Source of the DNA: Gammaproteobacteria bacterium BRH_c0
GTDB lineage: Bacteria; Pseudomonadota; Gammaproteobacteria; Pseudomonadales; Porticoccaceae
NCBI GenBank assembly: GCA_000961645.1
Contig: LADM01000043.1
Span: 1-35,911, forward strand
Direction: 5' to 3'
Length of the DNA: 35,911 bases
In this document: one piece after another, positions 1 to 12,454 of the stretch
Layout of the letters: every line of letters starts with the position of its first letter
Position numbering within the stretch: position 1 is the stretch's first letter
Position numbers and translations under genes: made by a program
The notes under the pieces: model-generated
Seen by the model: only the letters and a program-made list of their open reading frames with translations
The model's database searches: none
What the model was told of the DNA's origin: nothing

Positions 1-67
1 GCGTCCACAGCCCTGCGATGCCACCACCGATAATGGCTACGTCGACAGGGTGGGTGATGGTTGGCAT
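1..67 (-). CDS. FAD-dependent oxidoreductase, N-terminal fragment
   Basis: Only the first 22 codons lie in the window; the gene continues past base 1. The reverse strand reads MPTITHPVDVAIIGGGIAGLWT from an ATG at 67. The segment VDVAIIGGGIAGLW is a beta strand followed by the GxGxxG dinucleotide-binding loop of FAD proteins (DAO or glycerol-3-phosphate dehydrogenase type). It is divergent from waaA with about 160 bp between the start codons. The substrate cannot be told from this fragment. The FAD-binding call is firm; anything more specific is not supported. Confidence 0.7.
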   Translation of the reverse strand, partial: MPTITHPVDVAIIGGGIAGLWT

Positions 68-225
68 GGCGTCATCCGCAAAGTTGGAGAAAAACAGTCA
101 ACCATTATAGCCATTCGCCCGGGCCTGCGTGGCGGGCAATTGCTGGTTGTCTCGCGCTGCTGTGAAAATGAGAAAGTCTTTGCTGTTGCCAGCCCCGCTG
201 GCTATCCTCTCGCCGGAGGTCCGCT

Positions 226-1548
226 TTGGACCAGGGGGTTGTTTTGGCGCGATTTTTCTACACAGTTTTTCTCTATCTGATCATGCCGCTGGTGATGCTG
301 CGGCTGCTGTGGCGCGGCCGTCGCGCGCCAGCCTACAGACGCCGTTGGGGCGAGCGTTTTGGCTTTGTGCCATCCATCCCTGAGGCACGCAGGGTAATCT
401 GGGTGCACTCCGTCTCGGTGGGGGAAACCCTGGCGGCGGTGCCGATGATCCGCCGTCTGCAACAGGCTTATCCCGATGCCTTGCTGGCGATAACGACCAT
501 GACCCCCACCGGTTCAGAGCGGGTGGTGGCAGCCTTTGGTGACAGTGTTTACCACGTCTACGCCCCCTACGATTTGCCCGACGCGCTGTCGCGCTTTTTG
601 CGCAGGGTGCACCCCGACCTGCTGATCATCATGGAAACCGAGTTGTGGCCCAACACTATCCACAGCTGTGCGCGGCGCGCTGTTCCCGTGGTATTGGCCA
701 ATGCCCGCCTGTCAGAGAAATCCCGCAACGGTTACCGGCGCATTGGACCCCTGGCAGCGCCGATGCTGACGCAGCTCACCAGGGTGGCGGCACAGACCAG
801 TGCTGATGCGGAGCGGTTTCTGAGCCTGGGGCTGACAGCCAGTCAGTTGCAGGTCACCGGCAATATCAAGTTCGACCTGGAGCTGGGCGCAAGTCAGCGC
901 AGTGCAGCGGCACTGCTTGCCACCCAGTGGCGCGGAGCCAGCCATCGCCCGCTGTGGCTGGTGGCCAGCACCCATCGCGGCGAGGACGAGATTGTTCTCG
1001 ATGCCTTTGCCCAGGTTGTGGAGGAGTATCCCGATACCTTGCTGGTGCTGGTGCCGCGCCACCCGGAGCGCTTCGACGAAGTGGCTGAGCTGTGTCGCCA
1101 GCGCGGTCACGCCACGGTGCGGCGCAGTACAGGCGTGGTTCCCGCCAGTACGGATCAGATACTGCTGGGCGATACCATGGGCGAGCTGGCCCTGTTCTTT
1201 GGCGCCTGTGATCTGGCCTTTGTGGGCGGCAGCCTGGTGCCGGTCGGCGGTCACAACCTGATTGAACCGGCCGCCTGGGGTGTGCCGGTGCTGTCCGGGC
1301 CGTCACTGTTCAACTTCAGCGAGGTCAGCGGCTTGTTGCTGGCTGCGAAGGGGATGGAAATCTGTGATTCGGCGCCGGCAATCGCGGCAAGTGTGAAGAA
1401 GCTGTTGGGAGAGCCTGAGCTGCGCCGGGCAATGGGCCATGCCGCCCGCAGTGTGGCTGATGCCAACCGCGGGGCTATGGACAGGTTGTTAGGGCTTATC
1501 GCAGGGTTGTTGGCTCAATCACCAGGGAAGGGTCAAGCCAGGCGTTGA
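226..1548 (+). CDS. waaA: 3-deoxy-D-manno-octulosonic acid transferase (Kdo transferase)
   Basis: This is a 440-residue inner-membrane glycosyltransferase that adds Kdo from CMP-Kdo to lipid A precursor, the first step of LPS inner-core assembly. The N-terminus has one membrane anchor (FFYTVFLYLIMPLVMLRLLW). It is followed by the typical RRAPAYRRRWGERFG segment, VWVHSVSVGE-like motif, METELWPN, and in the C-terminal half the GT30/GT-B signature FVGGSLVPVGGHNLIEPAAWGVPVLSGP. Length is close to the family norm of about 425. The start is a TTG at 226 with GGAGG at 215-219; another TTG at 244 (MARFFYT) would also fit the family. Its last 53 bases overlap the 3' end of the convergent tolC gene. 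Confidence 0.95.
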   Translation: MDQGVVLARFFYTVFLYLIMPLVMLRLLWRGRRAPAYRRRWGERFGFVPSIPEARRVIWVHSVSVGETLAAVPMIRRLQQAYPDALLAITTMTPTGSERVVAAFGDSVYHVYAPYDLPDALSRFLRRVHPDLLIIMETELWPNTIHSCARRAVPVVLANARLSEKSRNGYRRIGPLAAPMLTQLTRVAAQTSADAERFLSLGLTASQLQVTGNIKFDLELGASQRSAAALLATQWRGASHRPLWLVASTHRGEDEIVLDAFAQVVEEYPDTLLVLVPRHPERFDEVAELCRQRGHATVRRSTGVVPASTDQILLGDTMGELALFFGACDLAFVGGSLVPVGGHNLIEPAAWGVPVLSGPSLFNFSEVSGLLLAAKGMEICDSAPAIAASVKKLLGEPELRRAMGHAARSVADANRGAMDRLLGLIAGLLAQSPGKGQARR

Positions 1549-2914
1549 GCTGGTAGATGTCGTCGGGGCTCAGCTGTCCGGCCACCTTTTTCAGGGCCAG
1601 GGTGCTGGCGATATAGTCGTAGCGTGCATTGGCATAGTTGCGGCGGGCCTGATACAGGGTCCGTTCGGCAAACAGCACATCGACAATATTGCGGGTGCCT
1701 ACCTCATAACCGGCGCGAGTTGCTTCGAGCGCACTGTCGGCCGAGGTAATGGCCTGCTGGCGGGCCTTGACGCGGGCGGAGTTGGTGATCACATTGAGGT
1801 GGGCAGTGCGCGCCTCCTGGGTGACACTGCGTTCTACCGCGTGGAGATTTTCTTCCGCCTGGACAAAGCGCTGATAGGCCTGGCGGCGCTGGGCGCTGAC
1901 CAGGCCACCACTAAAGATGGGGACATTCAGACGCAGGGCAACCACATGGGATTCATTATCGTTGGCCGAGGGGGTGTTGATCGGTTGACCGCTGAGGTTG
2001 CGACCGCGGAACTCCTCGTCAAAATCCGAATCCCGATAGTCATAGGCACCGGTCAGGGTTGGCAGGTGCTCGGCCTTGCGGGCGTCAGCGTTGAAACTCG
2101 CCGCATCGCGGGACTGCTGGTTGATTTTCAGATCAAGGTTGTTCTGCTGGGCCAGGCTTACCCATTCCTCACGTTCGGCGGGTTCCGGGTTGCTGACCGG
2201 GAAGTTGGCAGTGAGCCCCGCCAGTTGCGAATGCGGGCGCCCGGTGAGGGTTTCCAGGGCTTCGAAAGCCACGTTGAGGGCGCCGCGCAGTTCCAGCGTG
2301 GTCACCTTGGCGTCATCAAAGGCCGCCTGGGCTTCATGCACATCGGTAATGGGCAGCAGGCCCACTTCATAGCGCTGGCGGGTCTGCTCCATCTGGCGGC
2401 CAATGGCTTCTTCTTCGGCAATGGCGCTGGTGAGGTTTTCGCTGGCGCGCAATACATTGAAATAGGCCTGGGAGACACGCAGGATCAGCGCCTGCTGGTC
2501 GGCGGCATACTGAAAGCGCGCCTGCTCACTGACACTGGCGCCTTTCTTGTAGTCGTACCAGGCGGGCAGGTCGAATATGGGTTGGGTCAGCGACACGCCC
2601 CACACCGTCTGGTCAGCATCACCACTGCCAATCGAGCCGGAATTGACTTCGAGGCCATTCAGCACGAACACGGATGAAGAGCGGGTGTCGGAGTCTGTCT
2701 CCGAATATTCCGCACTGCCCACCACGCTGGGCAACAGGGCCGATCGGCCAATATTGCGCGACTCCTTGTCAGCCATGTACGCCGCATGGGCTGCGCGCAA
2801 CTGCGGATCGTTTTCCAAAGCCAGATCAAAGATCTCCGACAGGGTGTCGGAAAAGCCGCTGACGGGTGAACAAAGGAGGGCTATGCAGGCAAGATTTCGC
2901 GCAATCTTCTTCAT
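1496..2914 (-). CDS. tolC: TolC family outer-membrane efflux channel
   Basis: This is a 472-residue outer-membrane channel of type I secretion and multidrug efflux. The ATG at 2914 gives a clear signal peptide (MKKIARNLACIALLCSPVSGFSD). An in-frame ATG at 3004 would put a non-signal stretch in front and is less likely. Family features are the LSEIFDLALENDPQLRAA start, the two-fold repeated helical architecture and VGTRNIVDVLFAERTLYQARRNYANARYDYI near the C-terminus. It is divergent from nudF, as in E. coli. A 3-base-repeat or Cys lipobox typical of OprM-type channels is absent, so TolC type is favoured over the OprM type. Confidence 0.93.
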   Translation of the reverse strand: MKKIARNLACIALLCSPVSGFSDTLSEIFDLALENDPQLRAAHAAYMADKESRNIGRSALLPSVVGSAEYSETDSDTRSSSVFVLNGLEVNSGSIGSGDADQTVWGVSLTQPIFDLPAWYDYKKGASVSEQARFQYAADQQALILRVSQAYFNVLRASENLTSAIAEEEAIGRQMEQTRQRYEVGLLPITDVHEAQAAFDDAKVTTLELRGALNVAFEALETLTGRPHSQLAGLTANFPVSNPEPAEREEWVSLAQQNNLDLKINQQSRDAASFNADARKAEHLPTLTGAYDYRDSDFDEEFRGRNLSGQPINTPSANDNESHVVALRLNVPIFSGGLVSAQRRQAYQRFVQAEENLHAVERSVTQEARTAHLNVITNSARVKARQQAITSADSALEATRAGYEVGTRNIVDVLFAERTLYQARRNYANARYDYIASTLALKKVAGQLSPDDIYQLNAWLDPSLVIEPTTLR

Positions 2915-3047
2915 GTTTTGCAACAGTTTCCCAAAGGCAGATTGTTGACAGGCGGGCAGCGGCCGAAGTCCTTGGGCCGACAGGTTGGCTGCATGATAAC
3001 CCAAGGATAATTGCCTGTCTGCGGCTTTTACGATTCATTACAAACAG

Positions 3048-3061
3048 GGTATGGTCATACC
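3048..3061. promoter_or_regulatory. inverted repeat in the tolC/nudF divergent promoter region
   Basis: GGTATG and CATACC are perfect 6-base arms separated by GT, in the 173-bp gap between the tolC start (2914) and the nudF start (3088). The position suggests an operator or part of a divergent promoter. No regulator is identified, so the role is inference only. Confidence 0.3.
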
Positions 3062-3087
3062 ATTAAGCCATTGTTACAGGACAGACG

Positions 3088-3717
3088 ATGATGTTAAAGC
3101 GCAAAATTTTCTCGACTGAGGACGTAGAGCTGGTGGCCAGGAAAATCCTGTACCAGGGATTTTTCCGCATGGAAGAGTGCAGCCTGCGCCACCGTTTGTT
3201 CGACGGTCGCTGGAGTCGGGTCTACCAGCGCGAACTGTTTGTGCGCGGCCCCGCAGTGGGTGTTTTGCTGTTTGATCCACAGCGCAACCTGGTGGGGCTG
3301 ATCGAACAGTTCCGGGTCGGCGCACTGGACTACCCCTGCGGCCCCTGGCTGCTTGAGATTGTGGCGGGCATTGTCGAGGAAGGTGAGACTGCTGCCGAGG
3401 TGGCACATCGCGAGTTGCTCGAAGAAGCCGGGATTGAAGATGCCGAGTTGGTGCCTATCTGCGATTACCTGGTGAGCCCCGGCGGCACCAGCGAATCCAT
3501 GACGCTGTATTGCGCCCTCGTCAACCTGGAAGGCAAGTGCGGCATCCATGGGCTGGCCGATGAAAACGAGGATATCTGTCTGCATGTCCTCAGCTACAGT
3601 GAAGCCCGTGAAGCCCTCGCCAGCGGATTGTGCAACAATGCCCCGCTGATCATTGCCCTGCAATGGTTGAGCCTGCATCATGACGCACTCTGCCGGGGTA
3701 CGGTTTCCGGCCCCTGA
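3088..3717 (+). CDS. nudF: ADP-ribose pyrophosphatase, Nudix hydrolase
   Basis: This protein hydrolyses ADP-ribose and related nucleoside diphosphate sugars to AMP and sugar phosphate. The 23-residue Nudix box is intact at residues 94-116 (GIVEEGETAAEVAHRELLEEAGI pattern, GX5EX7REXXEEXGX) and binds the catalytic Mg ions. The N-terminal dimerisation beta strands before it are typical of the NudF/TrgB subfamily, and the length (209) matches E. coli NudF. The start is ATG at 3088 (or the adjacent ATG at 3091). Its stop overlaps the upstream in-frame extension of the next gene, and the order nudF, yqiB, cpdA, yqiA, parE is that of E. coli. Confidence 0.95.
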   Translation: MMLKRKIFSTEDVELVARKILYQGFFRMEECSLRHRLFDGRWSRVYQRELFVRGPAVGVLLFDPQRNLVGLIEQFRVGALDYPCGPWLLEIVAGIVEEGETAAEVAHRELLEEAGIEDAELVPICDYLVSPGGTSESMTLYCALVNLEGKCGIHGLADENEDICLHVLSYSEAREALASGLCNNAPLIIALQWLSLHHDALCRGTVSGP

Positions 3718-3751
3718 TATTCACACAACACATTCAGTGCACGAACAGTGC

Positions 3752-4210
3752 ATGAAGAGGACAGCAGATTTGCGTTACAAGGTTGATTTAAAGGGTTTTA
3801 TGGCGGATTGCGAGGCGAATTATGCGCGCCTGCAACGGTTGTTTCCCGGCATGGACCGCGCCGATCAGCACGAATTTGCCCTGCCCGGGGGGGATGAACG
3901 GGTCTTTGCCCTGCGGGTGCTGGAGCGTTCCCCCTATACCTCCGAGGTGGAAATTGTCCGCACCGGCAAGAGCAGCAGCCGCTGGCTGGACTTTCCCGCC
4001 ATGAAAATCCGTCTCTACCACGATGCCAGACTGGCCGAAGTGGTGGGTTTCAACCGCGAGTGGCGCGTCCGGCCCCGCTATCCCTACCCCAACAACGCCA
4101 TGCACCAGCCCGATGAAAAGGCCCAGTGGAACCATTTTCTGGCTGAATGGTTGTCCATCTGTATTCACAATGGTTATGCTGTTGACAGCCCCCATGAGTT
4201 TGTTGGCTAG
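3752..4210 (+). CDS. DUF1249 family protein (YqiB-like)
   Basis: This small cytoplasmic protein has no settled function. Recognisable family blocks are CEANYARLQRLFPG, the central WLDFPAMKIRLYHDARLAEV, and RPRYPYPNNAMHQPDEKAQWNHFLAEWL, which match E. coli YqiB in order and spacing. The start is uncertain. ATG 3752 is given here; ATG 3680 would overlap nudF; TTG 3770 (MRYKVDLKGFM) has GAGGA at 3756-3760 and gives the length closest to YqiB. Its place between nudF and cpdA is conserved in enteric bacteria, so it is probably co-transcribed with them. Confidence 0.88.
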   Translation: MKRTADLRYKVDLKGFMADCEANYARLQRLFPGMDRADQHEFALPGGDERVFALRVLERSPYTSEVEIVRTGKSSSRWLDFPAMKIRLYHDARLAEVVGFNREWRVRPRYPYPNNAMHQPDEKAQWNHFLAEWLSICIHNGYAVDSPHEFVG

Positions 4211-4242
4211 GGCTATCCGGACACTGCCACAGGCTCCCAATC

Positions 4243-5082
4243 GTGCAAAATTCCACTCAGCAAGGCCCACAGCAAAACCCGGGTGTAGTGCCGCGGGATC
4301 GGGCTGTCAGGGTGGTCCAGCTGACTGATTGCCACCTCGGACCAAACGCTGATTACACCCTGGCCGGAGTGCGCACCTACCACAGCTTTCTCGAAGTCCT
4401 GCAGCGGCTTGGCGCTGATCCTGGCAATGCCGATCTGGTGGTGGTCAGCGGTGATATCGCCGCCCAGGGTGTTGCCGCAGCCTACCAGCTGTTCAGCCGC
4501 GAAATGCGCACACTCGGTTTGCCCTTTGCCTGGCTGCCGGGCAACCACGATCTCCTTGAACGGATCAGCGACAATCCCCTGTTACCTCCTTTCAAACCAG
4601 TGGTTGAACTGGGAAGCTGGCGCCTGATTTGCCTCAATACAGCTGTGGAGGATCAAGTGGGCGGCTACCTCGCGGCCGAGCAGCTAGCCTTTCTCGACGC
4701 CAGCCTCCAGGCCCTGCAGTCACACCCGGTCGCTCTCTTTATGCATCACCCGCCGACGGATATCGGCTGTCAATGGCTCGACCGCCAGCAGGTGGGCAAT
4801 GGCGCAGAGCTGGCGGCTATCGTGCGCCGCCATGGCAATGTGAAGGCGGGTTTCAGCGGCCATGTACATCAGGAGGCGCAGGTAAATTTTGCCGGGATTC
4901 CGTTTTATACCACTCCGTCTACCTGTTTCCAGTTTGCTGCGGGCAGTGATGATTTTGCCCTCTCCCTGGATCCGCCCGCCTATCGCTGGATAGACCTTTA
5001 CCCGGATGGCAGTCACGCGACCGGGGTGATTGCTATCGACAATACCCGGGAGCAGGTGGATACACACACCGCAGGCTATTGA
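4243..5082 (+). CDS. cpdA: 3',5'-cyclic-AMP phosphodiesterase
   Basis: This is a 279-residue metallophosphoesterase that hydrolyses cAMP to 5'-AMP and so tempers CRP/Vfr signalling. All metal-binding motifs are present in order: D29-x-H31 (QLTDCHLG), GD71, GNHD at 100-103, MHHPP and GHVHQE. The start is GTG 4243, about 20 residues before the first catalytic strand (VRVVQLTDCH). It sits 32 bases after the DUF1249 gene and about 80 bases before yqiA, the same neighbourhood as in E. coli. The tail after PSTCFQF is the usual class III phosphodiesterase ending. Confidence 0.94.
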   Translation: MQNSTQQGPQQNPGVVPRDRAVRVVQLTDCHLGPNADYTLAGVRTYHSFLEVLQRLGADPGNADLVVVSGDIAAQGVAAAYQLFSREMRTLGLPFAWLPGNHDLLERISDNPLLPPFKPVVELGSWRLICLNTAVEDQVGGYLAAEQLAFLDASLQALQSHPVALFMHHPPTDIGCQWLDRQQVGNGAELAAIVRRHGNVKAGFSGHVHQEAQVNFAGIPFYTTPSTCFQFAAGSDDFALSLDPPAYRWIDLYPDGSHATGVIAIDNTREQVDTHTAGY

Positions 5083-5164
5083 CGGGATTGTTGCCGCGCT
5101 GATGCTTCAAACCCAGGGCCATCGCTGTCTATAATGCCCGCAGCAACTTACCCGGACGCGCTGC

Positions 5165-8686
<3,522 letters not shown>

Positions 8687-8788
8687 GAAATGGCTGGTAA
8701 GAAAGGCGGCTGGTAATTTTTGCCATGAACACACATATCAACAATGCGCAGGTGCCAAAACCCTGCGCCAACCGAGTGCAAAACCCGT

Positions 8789-11047
8789 ATGACCGATAAC
8801 CTTGAAATGAGCCTGGAGGGAGTGGAGCGCCGCTCCCTCGCTGAATTTACCGAGCAGGCCTACCTCAACTATTCCATGTACGTGATCATGGATCGCGCCC
8901 TGCCGCATCTGGGCGACGGCTTGAAGCCCGTGCAGCGCCGTATCATCTACGCCATGAGCGAGCTGGGCCTGAAAGCCAGCGCCAAGTACAAGAAATCGGC
9001 GCGCACCGTGGGCGATGTGATCGGTAAATTCCATCCCCACGGCGACAGCGCCGCCTACGAGGCCATGGTGTTGATGGCGCAGCCCTTCAGCTACCGCTAT
9101 CCGCTGGTGGACGGCCAGGGCAACTGGGGCTCGCCCGATGACCCCAAATCCTTCGCCGCCATGCGCTATACCGAGTCGCGTCTGACGCGCATCTCCGAGT
9201 TGCTGCTGGGCGAGCTGGAGCAGGGTACTGCCGACTGGAAACCCAACTTCGACGGCACTCTCGAAGAACCCATGGTGCTGCCCGCCCAGGTGCCCCATGT
9301 GCTGCTCAACGGCACTACCGGCATCGCCGTGGGTATGGCCACGGATATTCCGCCCCACAACCTGCGGGAAGTGGTGAGCGCCTGTATCCATCTGCTCGAC
9401 CAGCCCCAGGCCAGCGTGCGCGAGCTGTGCGAGCACATCAAGGGGCCGGATTACCCCACCGATGGCGAGATTATCTCGTCGCGGGAAGACATCATCAGCG
9501 CCTACGAAACCGGGCGCGGCAGTATCCGCATGCGCGCGGTGTGGAACAAAGAGGACGGCGACATCATTATCACCGCGCTGCCGCACCAGGCCTCCCCTGC
9601 GCGCATCCTCGAACAGATCGCCGCGCAGATGCAGGGCAAAAAGCTGCCGATGGTGGCCGACTTGCGCGATGAATCGGATCATGAGAATCCCACCCGGCTG
9701 GTGATCGTGCCGCGCTCCAACCGGGTCGATCTTGAAGCGCTGATGAGTCACCTGTTCTCCACCACCGATCTGGAGCGCACCCACCGCGTCAACCTCAACA
9801 TGATCGGTGTCGATGGCCGCCCCGCCGTCAAAGCCCTCAATACCATCCTGCGGGAGTGGAACGGCTTTCGCATCAACACCGTGCGCCGCCGTCTCGAACA
9901 CCGCTTGCAGAAAGTGCTGGCGCGCCTGCATATCCTCGACGGCCTGTTGGTGGCGTTCCTCAATATCGACGAGGTGATCGCCATCATCCGTTACGAGGAT
10001 GAGCCAAAGGAGGCATTGATCGCCCGCTTCAACCTCACGGATATACAGGCCGAAGCCATCCTCGACCTCAAGTTGCGCCACCTGGCGCGGCTGGAGGAGA
10101 TGAAGATTCGCGGCGAGCAGGACGAGCTCAACAAGGAGCGCGAAGGGTTGGAAAAAATTCTCTCTTCCGAGGCGCGCCTCAAATCCCTGGTGAAAAAAGA
10201 GCTGATGGCGGTGGCCGAGGAATACGGCGACGATCGCCGCTCACCTATTGTCAGCCGTAGCGAGGCCCAGGCCTTCTCCGAGAAAGATCTGATCACCACC
10301 GAGCCGGTGACCGTAGTGCTGTCCGACAAGGGCTGGATTCGCGCCGGCAAGGGCCACGATCTCGATCCCCTGTCACTGAGTTACAAATCCGGCGACCAGT
10401 ACCTGTGTGCTGTAAAAGGCCGCAGCAATCAGGATGTGGTGATCCTCGATTCTTCAGGGCGCAGCTACAGCCTGCAATCCCACACCCTGCCCTCGGCGCG
10501 GGGCCAGGGTGATCCTCTCACCGGGCTGCTGTCGCCGCCCCCCGGCGCAACTTTTATCGGCCTGTTGATGGGTGAGGAAAAAACCCCGGTGCTGATGGCT
10601 ACCGATGCCGGTTACGGCTTTATCACCCGCATCGGTGACCTGCAGGGCAAGAACCGCGCGGGCAAGGCGGCGATCACCGTGCCCAACGGTGGCAGGGTGC
10701 TGCCGCCCACCCTGATCGACACCCTCGACGGCGCCCTGGTGGTGGCAGTCAGCAACGAGGGCCGCATGCTGGTATTCCCGGTGGGTGAGTTACCCGAACT
10801 GACCAAGGGCAAGGGCAACAAGATCATCACCATTCCTACAGCGCGCCTGCTCAGCCGCGAAGAATTTATGCTCGCTGTCGCGGTGATTGTCCCGGGCCAG
10901 CAACTGCTGGTGCACTCCGGCAAGCGCTACCTCAACATGACCCTGGCTGATCTGGAGCACTACCGTGGCGAGCGCGGGCGGCGCGGCAACAAATTGCCGA
11001 GGGGCTTCCAGAAAGTGGACAGGGTAGAAATCGTCAAAAACAGCTGA
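8789..11047 (+). CDS. parC: DNA topoisomerase IV subunit A
   Basis: This is the DNA-cleaving subunit of topoisomerase IV. The 752-residue length equals E. coli ParC. The winged-helix catalytic core includes [13 protein letters not shown] and [26 protein letters not shown]; the catalytic tyrosine is Tyr127 in MRYTESRL. Quinolone-determining positions are wild type: Ser87 and Glu91 (E. coli Ser80 and Glu84). The C-terminal beta-pinwheel blades follow from about residue 500. ATG 8789 ([20 protein letters not shown]) fits the family; the reading frame is open to 8744 but that extension has no family support. A long reverse-strand frame over this gene is a codon-bias artefact. Confidence 0.98.
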   Translation: MTDNLEMSLEGVERRSLAEFTEQAYLNYSMYVIMDRALPHLGDGLKPVQRRIIYAMSELGLKASAKYKKSARTVGDVIGKFHPHGDSAAYEAMVLMAQPFSYRYPLVDGQGNWGSPDDPKSFAAMRYTESRLTRISELLLGELEQGTADWKPNFDGTLEEPMVLPAQVPHVLLNGTTGIAVGMATDIPPHNLREVVSACIHLLDQPQASVRELCEHIKGPDYPTDGEIISSREDIISAYETGRGSIRMRAVWNKEDGDIIITALPHQASPARILEQIAAQMQGKKLPMVADLRDESDHENPTRLVIVPRSNRVDLEALMSHLFSTTDLERTHRVNLNMIGVDGRPAVKALNTILREWNGFRINTVRRRLEHRLQKVLARLHILDGLLVAFLNIDEVIAIIRYEDEPKEALIARFNLTDIQAEAILDLKLRHLARLEEMKIRGEQDELNKEREGLEKILSSEARLKSLVKKELMAVAEEYGDDRRSPIVSRSEAQAFSEKDLITTEPVTVVLSDKGWIRAGKGHDLDPLSLSYKSGDQYLCAVKGRSNQDVVILDSSGRSYSLQSHTLPSARGQGDPLTGLLSPPPGATFIGLLMGEEKTPVLMATDAGYGFITRIGDLQGKNRAGKAAITVPNGGRVLPPTLIDTLDGALVVAVSNEGRMLVFPVGELPELTKGKGNKIITIPTARLLSREEFMLAVAVIVPGQQLLVHSGKRYLNMTLADLEHYRGERGRRGNKLPRGFQKVDRVEIVKNS

Positions 11048-11316
11048 CGCACCAGAGGCGATGTAGCGTGCCTGGGTGACCCTGTTGTGGCAGGTAACTC
11101 AGGCATGGCAGGGTGGGGGATTCAATCAAATACTGCATGGACGGGATGTGAATTGATCGCAGCAAATGGTCAATGTACAGGTCGTGTCCATGCTACCCGC
11201 TGCCCTGCCGGTTTGCTATTCAGCGATTCAGCCGCTAGCCTGTGTGCCAATTTCTATCCCCAGGCCCATGCACCAGCTGCTGTCGGGCTGTCATAACTCC
11301 AGAGGAGAAGTCGTTG
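11048..11316. other. intergenic region upstream of mscS
   Basis: These 269 bases lie between parC and the mechanosensitive channel gene. A 69-codon frame at 11087-11296 has no recognisable domain or good ribosome site and is probably not coding. No strong hairpin with a T-run was found after parC. The only clear element is the AGAGGAG ribosome site at 11301-11307. Confidence 0.5.
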
Positions 11317-12132
11317 ATGAATTTCGAAGAAACCCTGCAAAAGCTGGTCGATCTGGCCGCTATCTATGGCATCAAGATTGTGCTGGCGCTGGTCATTTTT
11401 ATTGTTGGCCGCTGGATTGCGAAAAGTCTGTCGCGTCTGACTGAAAAGACCATGGTTAAGCGCCATGTGGATCTTGCCCTCCAGCATTTTATCTCCAGCA
11501 TCGTCTATTACGGACTGCTGGTTTTTGTGCTGATTGCCGCCCTCAGCCAGGTGGGGATTCAGACTGCTTCATTGATTGCCGTGGTGGGTGCTGCCGGTCT
11601 GGCCATTGGCCTCGCCTTGCAGGGTTCGTTGGCCAATTTTGCTGCCGGGTTTCTGATCCTGATGTTCCGTCCCTTTAAAATAGGCGACTATATTGAAGCG
11701 GCGGGCACTTCCGGCACGGTCGAAAAAATCATGATTTTCACCACAGAACTGCTAACGCCGGACAACAAAAAAGTCATTATTCCCAACGGCGCGGTGACAT
11801 CGAGCAATATCGTCAACTATTCCGCCAAGGATACCCGGCGCGTCGATCTGGTTATCGGCATCAGTTATGGCGATGACATCGACAAGGCCAAGTCAGTGCT
11901 GCGCGAGGTGGTGCTGGCCGATCAGCGGGTACTGCCTGAACCGGCCGTGAATATTGCGGTTTCCCAACTGGCTGACAGCAGCGTCAATATCATTGTGCGA
12001 CCCTGGGTGGCCACGGGCGACTACTGGGGTGTGTACTGGGATTTGACTGAAGCGATCAAGAAGCGCCTGGATCAGGAAGGCATTTCCATTCCCTTTCCGC
12101 AGCGCGATGTACACCTGCACCAGGCGACCTGA
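11317..12132 (+). CDS. mscS: small-conductance mechanosensitive channel, MscS family
   Basis: This is a 271-residue inner-membrane channel that opens under membrane tension to release osmolytes. It has three transmembrane helices, and TM3 carries the Gly/Ala-rich pore stretch AIGLALQGSLANFAAGFLILMFRPFKIGDYI. A beta domain (PNGAVTSSNIVNYS) and an alpha/beta cytoplasmic vestibule follow. ATG 11317 has AGAGGAG nine bases upstream. An in-frame start at 11242 would add a stretch without family match. The length is close to E. coli MscS (286). It lies 32 bases upstream of another membrane stress gene. Confidence 0.95.
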   Translation: MNFEETLQKLVDLAAIYGIKIVLALVIFIVGRWIAKSLSRLTEKTMVKRHVDLALQHFISSIVYYGLLVFVLIAALSQVGIQTASLIAVVGAAGLAIGLALQGSLANFAAGFLILMFRPFKIGDYIEAAGTSGTVEKIMIFTTELLTPDNKKVIIPNGAVTSSNIVNYSAKDTRRVDLVIGISYGDDIDKAKSVLREVVLADQRVLPEPAVNIAVSQLADSSVNIIVRPWVATGDYWGVYWDLTEAIKKRLDQEGISIPFPQRDVHLHQAT

Positions 12133-12164
12133 TTATTGGCTAACACCCACATAGGTGGAAAATA

Positions 12165-12413
12165 ATGGGCATACTTTCGTGGATTCTTCTCGGCTTGGTG
12201 GCCGGTGCGCTGGCCAAGCTGATTATGCCCGGCAAAGACCCTGGCGGTTTTATCGTCACCATCCTGATCGGCATTGCCGGGGCCTTTGTCGGTGGTTATG
12301 TGGGGGCGTTTTTTGGCTTCGGCGGAGTTGCTGACTTCAGCCTCGGCAGTATTGGCACGGCGATTGTTGGCTCACTGATCCTGCTCGCGCTGTTCCGTCT
12401 GGCGAAAAAATAA
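12165..12413 (+). CDS. GlsB/YeaQ/YmgE family stress-response membrane protein
   Basis: This 82-residue protein is almost entirely membrane-embedded with three hydrophobic helices and many glycines (GILSWILLGLVAGALAKLIMPG, GGFIVTILIGIAGAFVGGYVG, GTAIVGSLILLALFRLAKK). This is the transglycosylase-associated/YeaQ family, often induced by envelope or stationary stress; its molecular role is not known. AGGTGG precedes the ATG. It follows mscS closely and a hairpin follows its stop, so the two probably form one envelope-stress unit. Confidence 0.9.
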   Translation: MGILSWILLGLVAGALAKLIMPGKDPGGFIVTILIGIAGAFVGGYVGAFFGFGGVADFSLGSIGTAIVGSLILLALFRLAKK

Positions 12414-12424
12414 CTGTTTTGCAC

Positions 12425-12450
12425 CAGGCACTGTTAAAGCACAGTGCCTG
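12425..12450. terminator. hairpin between convergent genes, likely bidirectional terminator
   Basis: CAGGCACTGT and ACAGTGCCTG form a perfect 10-bp stem with a 6-base loop, placed between the GlsB-like gene (ends 12413) and the DUF4197 gene (ends 12455 on the minus strand). On the minus strand the hairpin is followed within about 12 bases by TTATTTTTT. On the plus strand no clear T-run follows. Confidence 0.65.
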
Positions 12451-12454
12451 CTCA

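Noticed and set aside
1799..2677. 292-codon forward frame inside tolC
   Set aside because: It is antisense to tolC, which has a full family match; this frame has no domain.
8738..10081. 447-codon open frame on the reverse strand over parC
   Set aside because: It is fully antisense to a conserved gene, has histidine- and glycine-rich shadow composition and no recognisable domain.
11087..11296. 69-codon frame upstream of mscS
   Set aside because: It has no ribosome site, no homology that I recognise and an unlikely composition.
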